Below, piece by piece: positions 58,172 to 64,000 of a DNA stretch of 64,000 nt. The stretch is taken from the NCBI RefSeq assembly GCF_016616095.2, contig NZ_CP067089.2, positions 558,001-622,000 of the forward strand. Reading direction: 5' to 3'. The position numbers were made by a program, and so were the translations under genes. Each line of letters begins with the position of its first letter. The stretch's first letter is position 1. The notes under the pieces were generated by a model. That model ran no database searches and had not been told where the DNA came from. It was given only the letters and a program-made list of their open reading frames with translations. The DNA is from Breznakiella homolactica (GTDB lineage: Bacteria > Spirochaetota > Spirochaetia > Treponematales > Breznakiellaceae).

Positions 58172-58948
58172 ATGCGGATTATTTCTTGGAATGTCAACGG
58201 AATCAGGGCTGCGGAAAAGAAGGGTTTTCCGGCCTGGATACGGGATGAGGACGCGGATATTGTCTGCCTCCAGGAAACAAAGGCCCATCCGGGACAGCTT
58301 TCCCCGGATCTGCTGCGCCCTGCGGACGGTTCCGGGAAGCCCTATTATTCCTATTGGAGCAGCGCCAGGAAAAAAGGGTACTCCGGCGTGGCGGTATACA
58401 GCAAAACCGAACCAAAGGACGTACAGCCCCTGGGAATCCCGGAATTCGACGGCGAAGGACGGGTTCTGCGGGCCGATTTCGGGGAATTCGTGCTTATTAC
58501 CGCGTATTTTCCCAATTCCCAGGAGGCAGGCGTCAGATTGGCGTACAAACTGGCTTTCTGTGATGCGATTTTAAAGCTCTGTGATTCCATAGCCGCGGAA
58601 AAACGGCATTTTGTCCTCTGCGGCGACTACAATATTGCCCATACGCCCATCGATCTCGCCCGGCCGGATGAAAATGAAGGCAGCGCGGGGTATCTGCCGG
58701 AAGAACGGGCCTGGATGGACCGGTTTACCGGAGCGGGGTATATTGATACCTTCAGGCATTTCCACCCCGGTGAGATCGGCCATTACAGCTGGTGGTCCTA
58801 CCGTACCCGCGCCCGGGAGCGGAATGAGGGATGGAGAATCGATTACCACTGTGTTGACCCGGCGTTTCTGCCCCGGGTGCGGCGCGCGGTTATACGCCCC
58901 GATGTGGCGGGATCGGACCACTGCCCGGTGGAACTGGAATTGCTGTAA
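58172..58948 (+). CDS. exoA: Exodeoxyribonuclease III / AP endonuclease
   Basis: A 258-residue DNA-repair nuclease that cuts at abasic sites. Motifs of the ExoIII family in order: IISWNVNGIRAAEKKG (3-18), CLQETKAHPGQ (Glu metal ligand) near 32, YSYWSSARKKGYSGVAVYSK, CGDYNIAHTPIDLARP near 150, and the C-terminal GSDHCPVELEL with the catalytic Asp-His pair. The WNVNGIRA start fixes the ATG at 58172 even though no ribosome site precedes it. Followed 23 bases later by a rhomboid gene. Confidence 0.95.
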   Translation: MRIISWNVNGIRAAEKKGFPAWIRDEDADIVCLQETKAHPGQLSPDLLRPADGSGKPYYSYWSSARKKGYSGVAVYSKTEPKDVQPLGIPEFDGEGRVLRADFGEFVLITAYFPNSQEAGVRLAYKLAFCDAILKLCDSIAAEKRHFVLCGDYNIAHTPIDLARPDENEGSAGYLPEERAWMDRFTGAGYIDTFRHFHPGEIGHYSWWSYRTRARERNEGWRIDYHCVDPAFLPRVRRAVIRPDVAGSDHCPVELELL

Positions 58949-58971
58949 AACCTGTAATTAAGGAAATAGCG

Positions 58972-59538
58972 ATGCGGATAAAGTACAATTCACCGACGGT
59001 TCTTACCTACGCGTTTCTGAGCGCCCTGGTGCTTATCCTCTCCCAGACGGTCCTGCCCAGCCTGACCCGGGACTGGTTTATGGTTCCCGGGAAGAATACC
59101 TTCTCTCCCTCAAGTTTCCGCAACTGGGTCTGTGTTTTTACCCATGTCGTCGGACACGCCAACTGGAATCACCTGATTTCAAACTTTTCCTTTATCCTTC
59201 TGATCGGCCCGATCCTGGAGGAAAATTACGGTTCCCTGTCGTTGATTTTCATGATCGCCGTTACCGCCGTGGTGACGGGGCTGCTTAACGCGTTTCTGTT
59301 CCCCACGGCCCTGCTGGGAGCCTCCGGGGTGGTGTTTATGATGATACTGCTGGCTTCGTTCACCAACTTCAACCACGGTGAAATCCCCCTGACCTTTATA
59401 CTGGTGCTGTTCCTCTATCTCGGCAGGGAACTGTTTAATTCATTTTCCTCGAATAATATATCGGAATTTGCCCATATCGTGGGGGGCTTCTGCGGCAGCC
59501 TTTTCGGGTTTTTCCGGCCCGCCGCCCGCAAATACTGA
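58972..59538 (+). CDS. Rhomboid-family intramembrane protease
   Basis: A 188-residue membrane protein with about six helices. The rhomboid signatures are present: HANWNHLISN near 63-72, the catalytic serine in LLGASGVVFM near 120, and the catalytic His in FAHIVGGFCGSLFG near 166. It is a compact form without extra domains. It should cleave transmembrane segments of unknown membrane proteins. It probably shares the exoA transcript. Confidence 0.85.
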   Translation: MRIKYNSPTVLTYAFLSALVLILSQTVLPSLTRDWFMVPGKNTFSPSSFRNWVCVFTHVVGHANWNHLISNFSFILLIGPILEENYGSLSLIFMIAVTAVVTGLLNAFLFPTALLGASGVVFMMILLASFTNFNHGEIPLTFILVLFLYLGRELFNSFSSNNISEFAHIVGGFCGSLFGFFRPAARKY

Positions 59539-59635
59539 TCAGCGCCGGGATCCCTTTTGTTTTCCGTCCCGGCGGTATTTTCTTGCGTCCCCGGGATGGG
59601 TTTCCTATACTGTAGGTAAATAAAAAGGGGAACCA

Positions 59636-60325
59636 GTGGAAAAAATAAAATCCACCCTGCTGGAAGTACTGTACGGGGTCATCCCCATCGTGATACTGAT
59701 TTCTATTCTCCAATTTACCATCGCCCGGCTGCCCTGGGATTATTACTTTGATTTTTTGGCGGGAACCGTTTTTCTGGTGGTGGGGCTTACCATGTTTCTC
59801 ATCGGCCTTGAAATAGGGTTTATTCCCTTCGGGGAATCTTTCGGGTCTTCCCTGGTTAAAAGCGGAAAGATGCGCATTATTCTGCTCTTCGGATTCATCA
59901 TCGGTGTGGTGGTAACCCTTCCCGAACCCGATGTCCAGGTCCTTGCCGCCCAGGCGGATGCGTATCTGGATACGGTCAGCAAGCCTGCGCTTATCCTGGG
60001 CATCGCCCTGGGGGTGGGGCTCTTTGTTGCCCTGGCGCTGTTCCGGATTTTCAAGGGGATTGAGGTCAAATACATTCTCACCGCCGGATACGGAATCGTC
60101 TTTATCCTCCTTATATTCTGTCCTCCGGAATTCGCGAGTCTTGCCTTTGACGCCGGCGGGGTCACCACCGGCTCGCTGACGGTTCCCTTCATCATGTCCA
60201 TGGGGGTTGGTGTGGCTTCGGTAACCTCCAAGGGCAGTTCCTCGGCCAATAATTTCGGTATTCTCGCCATCGCGTCTTTGGGACCGGTGATTACCCTTCT
60301 GGCCATGGGGGTGCTTAACCGATGA
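59636..60325 (+). CDS. DUF1538 membrane protein, first of a pair
   Basis: A 229-residue membrane protein starting at GTG 59636 (AGGGG before it). About seven helices are seen; DUF1538 features are FLVVGLTMFLIGLEIGFIPF near 46, LLFGFIIGVVVTLPEPDVQV near 85, and a glycine-rich TTGSLTVPFIMSMGVGVASV near 180. Its last four bases overlap the next, related gene, so the two halves act together. The family is found beside P-II regulators and is thought to be a transporter; the substrate is unknown. Confidence 0.85.
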   Translation: MEKIKSTLLEVLYGVIPIVILISILQFTIARLPWDYYFDFLAGTVFLVVGLTMFLIGLEIGFIPFGESFGSSLVKSGKMRIILLFGFIIGVVVTLPEPDVQVLAAQADAYLDTVSKPALILGIALGVGLFVALALFRIFKGIEVKYILTAGYGIVFILLIFCPPEFASLAFDAGGVTTGSLTVPFIMSMGVGVASVTSKGSSSANNFGILAIASLGPVITLLAMGVLNR

Positions 60326-61113
60326 TGCAGCGGCTTTTTGCGGGCTACACCGCCGTACTGGAGGAAACCTCCCTTGCCCTGGCGCCGGTGCTCCTGATTT
60401 TTACGGTGTACCATATTTTTTATCTCAAAGTTACCCGGCGGTATTTCGTGAAGATCTTCCTCGGGGTGGTGATCGCCTTTGCCGGGCTTACCCTGTTTCT
60501 GCAGGGGGTCAATATCGGCTATATACCCGTGGGCGCCGCCCTGGGGGAACTGCTGGCGGATCTTCCTTACCGCTGGATATTGGTGCCTATCGGGTTTTTC
60601 CTGGGGTTTTCCGTTACCACCGCGGAACCTTCGGTGCATGTGCTGGTTCAGGAAATCGATAAAGTAACCGCCGGGGCCATTCCCAAGCGGATAATGTTCT
60701 TCGCGCTGTGTATCGGGGTTGCGGTGGCCATTGCCCTGGCGATGGTAAAAATCCTGGCGGGGCTGTCCCTGTGGTACTTTCTGATACCCGGGTATGTCCT
60801 GGCCCTCATTTTGAGCTACATCGTCCCCCCGGTATTTACCGCCATAGCTTTTGATTCCGGGGGTGTCGCCACCGGGACCATGACGGCTACTTTTCTGCTT
60901 TCCCTGGCGATCGGCGCGGCGAGCCGTATCGAGAACGCCAATCCCCTGACCGACGGTTTCGGCATAATCGCCCTGGTGGCGGTCATGCCCATCCTGACGG
61001 TTCTCGGGCTGGGTTTGCTATACCGGTTTAAGGAACGGAAATCCCGGAAAAACGCTTCGGCAGCCGCGGATATTGACAGAATAACGGTACCCCCTGCGGG
61101 GACCGGGAAATGA
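60322..61113 (+). CDS. DUF1538 membrane protein, second of a pair
   Basis: A 263-residue membrane protein similar in plan to the preceding gene product: FAGLTLFLQGVNIGYIPVGA near 53, GFSVTTAEPSVHVLVQEIDK near 95, and SGGVATGTMTATFLLSLAIG near 180. Both carry the (T/A)EP.V.VL motif and a GGV.TG loop. They probably form a heterodimeric channel or carrier. The P-II protein gene 24 bases downstream suggests control by nitrogen or nucleotide status. Confidence 0.85.
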   Translation: MMQRLFAGYTAVLEETSLALAPVLLIFTVYHIFYLKVTRRYFVKIFLGVVIAFAGLTLFLQGVNIGYIPVGAALGELLADLPYRWILVPIGFFLGFSVTTAEPSVHVLVQEIDKVTAGAIPKRIMFFALCIGVAVAIALAMVKILAGLSLWYFLIPGYVLALILSYIVPPVFTAIAFDSGGVATGTMTATFLLSLAIGAASRIENANPLTDGFGIIALVAVMPILTVLGLGLLYRFKERKSRKNASAAADIDRITVPPAGTGK

Positions 61114-61137
61114 AAGTTTTTTTGACAGGACGGGGCC

Positions 61138-61494
61138 ATGAAAGTTTGTGAAGGTACATTCGATCTGATCGTAAGTATAGTTAAAAAAGGCGACGCCGAA
61201 GTTCTGATGGAACACGCGAAGAAAGCCGGCGCCGAAGGCGGAACCATCCTCAACGGCAGGGGGACGGGAATTCATGAGGGCATGAAGATTTTCGGTGTCG
61301 CGTTCCAGCCGGAACGGGAGGTGATTCTCATTCTGGCCGAGAGATGCCATTCCGACGCGGTCTTTAAGGCGATTTACACTGCGGGAAAGCTCGATGTATC
61401 CGGAAATGGCATAAGTTTTATGGTGGATGTATCGAAGGTTGCGGGAATTGTGCATCTGCCTGCGGTTGATTTTTCCGGCGGCGGCGAAACCTAG
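61138..61494 (+). CDS. P-II (GlnB-like) regulatory protein
   Basis: A 118-residue ferredoxin-like protein of the P-II superfamily: FDLIVSIVKKGDAEVLMEHA (8-27), then GGTILNGRGTG near 34-44 at the T-loop position, and EREVILILAERCHSDAVFKA. The T-loop is short and lacks the uridylylated tyrosine motif of GlnB. It likely binds a nucleotide and gates the DUF1538 proteins encoded just before it, as GlnK gates AmtB; that role is inferred from gene order. Confidence 0.8.
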   Translation: MKVCEGTFDLIVSIVKKGDAEVLMEHAKKAGAEGGTILNGRGTGIHEGMKIFGVAFQPEREVILILAERCHSDAVFKAIYTAGKLDVSGNGISFMVDVSKVAGIVHLPAVDFSGGGET

Positions 61495-61627
61495 CAGTCC
61501 GGAAATAAAACTCGTTTATATTTATTTAGTTTATTTCTTCTGCTGTTTTCTGGGGCCCGATGAAAATAATTTTCTTCCCTAACAACAATTTTTAGTGATC
61601 TATATGTACTCCGTGAAAAATATTTTC

Positions 61628-61656
61628 TTGACGGGTGGGGGAAGCTCTGCTACCAT
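61628..61656 (+). promoter_or_regulatory. Possible promoter of the right-end ABC operon
   Basis: TTGACG (61628-61633), 17 bp, TACCAT (61651-61656), about 45 bases before the ATG at 61700. The -10 is poor; the -35 and spacing are good. Confidence 0.4.
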
Positions 61657-61699
61657 AAATAGTGATTTTAATGCTGAAAACGCAAAAGGAGTAACAGTG

Positions 61700-62962
61700 A
61701 TGAAAAAGGGTCTGTTGGTAGTAATGGTTCTCATCCTGACCGCCGGTCTGCTGTTTGCAGGGGGATCCGGGGACAGCGGGAACAAGGTTCAGCTCACATT
61801 CAGTTCCTGGAGAACCGAAGACGTGGCTGTATACGAAGAACTGATCGGTATGTTCCAGAAGCAGAATCCCGATATTTCCGTTACATACCGGTCGTATAAG
61901 ACCGAAGAATACCAGACCGTGCTGGCCACCAACTTCAAAGGCGGTTCCGCGGCGGATGTTATCCACCTCCGGGCGTACGGCAATTTCGAACAGTTCGCCC
62001 AGCCGGGCTATCTGATGCCTCTTACCGAAGAAATTATCCCCGAACTGAAAGTTTTCAGCAAGCAGTCCCTGGGGGGCAGCACCAGTATCCACGACAATAA
62101 AGTCTACGGCGTTCCCTATGCCAGTATGTCTATTGTTATTTACTACAACAAGGCTATTTACGACAAACTCGGACTCAAGGTTCCCGAAACCTGGAATGAG
62201 TTTATCGCCAACCTCGAGAAATGCAAAAGCGCCGGCATCACCGGCCTGGCCAACGGAACCTACGCCGGATGGGCTTCGGAAGTTGCCTGGGGATCGGTTG
62301 CCCCCAATGTATACGGCGGGAACGATTTTTATGACGCCCTTATTGCCGGCCGGACGAACTTCCTGGATCCCCGGTTTATCGCGTCCCTGGATACCTTCGC
62401 GGGCCTGTCCAAATACATGCCCAGCGGATTTACCGGTCTCGATTACGTGGAACAGCAGATGCTCTTTATCAACGATATGGCGGCCCACTTCCTGGGCGGT
62501 ACCTTTGAAGCCTCCTATTTCCAGGCCCAGAATCCTGACCTGAACTTTGACCTCTTTGTCTGCCCTCCCGCGAAAAAGGGCGATACCCAGTATATTTCGT
62601 CCTACATGGACGGTTCCTACGGTATCAACAACGCGTCACCCAACAAAGAAGCGGCTATCAAATTCGTGCGGTTCCTGGCTTCCAAGGAAGCCCAGCAGTT
62701 CCTCTGCGACAAACTCGGTGTCATCATGGAACACCCCGATACGGTTCCGTCTTCTCCTTTCCTCCGGAAGGTGGCGAACAATCCCGCTCTGACCCCGACT
62801 CCCTACGTATTCCTGGTGGGATTCCGGTATGAACAGCCCAGCGGTTCCGCCCTGATGCAGAGCGGCCTCCAGGCGCTGCTTGGCGGACAGGCCAACAGCA
62901 GAAAGGTCGCCGAAGATATTCAGACGGGGATTGCAATTTATTACAAACCCTTCCAGAAGTAA
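61700..62962 (+). CDS. Sugar ABC transporter substrate-binding protein
   Basis: A 420-residue CUT1-type binding protein starting at ATG 61700 with AAAGGAG eight bases upstream; the frame opens earlier at 61595 but that part overlaps the promoter. The signal peptide ends LLFAGG. The mature part begins VQLTFSSWRTEDVAVYEELI, and the conserved VYGVPYASMSIVIYYNKAIY lies near 135. No lipobox Cys is seen. It feeds the permease that starts at 63116. The sugar is unknown. Confidence 0.9.
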   Translation: MKKGLLVVMVLILTAGLLFAGGSGDSGNKVQLTFSSWRTEDVAVYEELIGMFQKQNPDISVTYRSYKTEEYQTVLATNFKGGSAADVIHLRAYGNFEQFAQPGYLMPLTEEIIPELKVFSKQSLGGSTSIHDNKVYGVPYASMSIVIYYNKAIYDKLGLKVPETWNEFIANLEKCKSAGITGLANGTYAGWASEVAWGSVAPNVYGGNDFYDALIAGRTNFLDPRFIASLDTFAGLSKYMPSGFTGLDYVEQQMLFINDMAAHFLGGTFEASYFQAQNPDLNFDLFVCPPAKKGDTQYISSYMDGSYGINNASPNKEAAIKFVRFLASKEAQQFLCDKLGVIMEHPDTVPSSPFLRKVANNPALTPTPYVFLVGFRYEQPSGSALMQSGLQALLGGQANSRKVAEDIQTGIAIYYKPFQK

Positions 62963-62980
62963 GCAGTCTCGTTTTATTAA

Positions 62981-63007
62981 CCGGCGGACCGTTATACGGT
63001 CCGCCGG
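62981..63007 (+). other. Intercistronic stem-loop after a binding-protein gene
   Basis: CCGGCGGACCG-TTATA-CGGTCCGCCGG, a perfect 11-bp stem between binding protein and permease, without a T-tract. It parallels the stem-loop at 25096 and probably favours the binding-protein message. Confidence 0.7.
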
Positions 63008-63115
63008 CCTCTTTCACCGGTCCGATTTGCTGCCCAGACCAAAATCTGACGCAGTGTGCTGCGGGTCATGATGGGGCTTGCCCCGCGGAGGCTCATTCCC
63101 CAGGAGAAGCTTTTC

Positions 63116-64000
63116 ATGCAGAAGAATAAGACCCAGAGTTTATGGATTCTTTTTTTTGTATTTCCCGGTTTGCTGATCGTTTCCGTCGTCATAATCTATC
63201 CGCTTTTTGCGTCGCTGCTTAACAGTTTTTTTTCCTGGCAGGGATTTGAACGCCAGGATTTTGTAGGGTTCAAGAATTTCAAGGCTATTTTTACCCAGTT
63301 TCCCCACAATGTCCGTTTTTTCAACGCCATAAAAAACAACGGAAAATGGTTCCTGGGAAGCATGCTGATCCAGAATACTATCGGCCTTCTGTTCGGGTAT
63401 CTGCTGAGCAGGAATATCCGGGGCCATGGGGTTTATAAGCGTCTGTTCTTTATGCCCGTACTGCTTCCGATTATCGCGGTGGGGTTTCTCTGGAAACTGT
63501 ATTACAACCCGCAGTTCGGCCTTTTCCTTAAATTGTTTACCGCTCTCGGGATCGAACACCTGTTCCAGCCATGGCTGGGCAATCCATCGACCGCCACATA
63601 CGCCATAATCGTTATGAATATCTGGCGGTGGATCGGTTTCCCGACCCTGGTCTTTCTTGCCGCCATCGACAACGTTCCCGGCGAGTGTCTTGAGTCGGCC
63701 CATCTCGACGGAGCGTCGGAATGGCGTACCTTCTGGCGGATTACCTTTCCACTGATTATTCCGTCGGTGATGGTCATCACGGTGCTTACCCTCATCGGAA
63801 GTGTCAATGTTTTTGAACAGGTCTATTCCATGGCGGGCCTGGACGGCAGCCCTAACTACGCCACGGATACCCTGGGAACGCTCTTCTACCGGACCGCCTT
63901 CGGCAGTCAGGCGTCGACGGTTCCTGAGGTTTCCATAGGTTCCGCTCTTTCAGTAATTATATACCTGCTCTGCCTCATTCTTTCGGTGCTGAACATCCTG
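63116..64000 (+). CDS. Sugar ABC transporter permease (MalF type), cut by window end
   Basis: The first 295 codons of a permease that runs off the right edge. It starts at ATG 63116 with CAGGAG nine bases upstream. The first helix is ILFFVFPGLLIVSVVIIYPL; the EAA loop ESAHLDGASEWRTFWRITFP lies near 195-215; and QVYSMAGLDGSPNYATDTLG takes the usual MalF position. It should pair with a MalG-type permease beyond the window. Confidence 0.92.
   Translation, partial: MQKNKTQSLWILFFVFPGLLIVSVVIIYPLFASLLNSFFSWQGFERQDFVGFKNFKAIFTQFPHNVRFFNAIKNNGKWFLGSMLIQNTIGLLFGYLLSRNIRGHGVYKRLFFMPVLLPIIAVGFLWKLYYNPQFGLFLKLFTALGIEHLFQPWLGNPSTATYAIIVMNIWRWIGFPTLVFLAAIDNVPGECLESAHLDGASEWRTFWRITFPLIIPSVMVITVLTLIGSVNVFEQVYSMAGLDGSPNYATDTLGTLFYRTAFGSQASTVPEVSIGSALSVIIYLLCLILSVLNIL

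Noticed and set aside
1-64000. CRISPR array, prophage or complete insertion sequence
   Set aside because: No regularly spaced direct repeats of 25-40 bp, no transposase or integrase gene, and no phage structural gene were found.

Overview
The window comes from a GC-rich spirochaete, most likely a treponeme of the gut-associated Breznakiella/Treponema primitia type. This is inferred from several things seen together: many outer-membrane barrels with short signal peptides, relaxed lipoboxes, a treponemal-style lipoprotein/barrel pair, and at least four CUT1 sugar ABC systems that lack their own ATPase gene. No species can be fixed from the sequence alone.

Left part (1-20 kb). A truncated DUF4405 membrane protein is followed by a complete phosphate-starvation locus reading leftwards, pstS-pstC-pstA-pstB-phoU-phoB-phoR, headed by four 11-bp direct repeats that look like a Pho box. 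Next is a DUF2828/Ro60-like VWA protein with a strange tRNA-like RNA gene directly upstream on the same strand. That RNA has an acceptor stem, D arm and T arm but no anticodon loop, and resembles a bacterial Y RNA; it is the best candidate for an undescribed system here. Then come a small barrel protein, a MerR regulator divergent from a MATE exporter with a 19-bp-spacer promoter, and an RND/LolA-like/outer-membrane-barrel export operon. A divergent ArsR gene faces that operon across overlapping promoters.

Middle part (18-42 kb). A DUF488 protein, a ferredoxin-like aldo/keto reductase and a VOC protein precede a sulfatase-LacI-ABC transporter cluster, probably for an imported sulfated sugar. 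An IclR-controlled sugar operon follows: a DapA-like aldolase, two permeases, a binding lipoprotein, an FAD oxidoreductase, an L-fucose isomerase and a ribulokinase-type FGGY kinase. A bipartite operator is duplicated in front of iclR and in front of the operon. After this come a HAD phosphatase and a SpoU methyltransferase (both with promoters placed for leaderless mRNAs), then a lipoprotein/barrel/sirtuin cluster.

Right part (42-64 kb). Arginase and gltX, a four-carbon sugar-acid kinase with a threonine-dehydrogenase-type enzyme, and a trehalose uptake and hydrolysis locus (treR, treC, ABC genes) with a well-defined TreR operator. Next is an N-degron proteolysis cluster (aat-clpA-clpS), then exoA with a leaderless-type promoter, a rhomboid protease, a DUF1538 pair with a P-II protein, and the start of a further sugar ABC operon that runs off the right edge.

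Non-coding highlights: two copies of a strongly structured dispersed repeat just upstream of the gltX and clpS promoters, a 123-nt hairpin before exoA, an IS200/IS605-like palindromic element inside the RND operon, and three tandem hairpins between pstB and phoU. No rRNA gene, CRISPR array, canonical tRNA gene or complete insertion sequence was seen.
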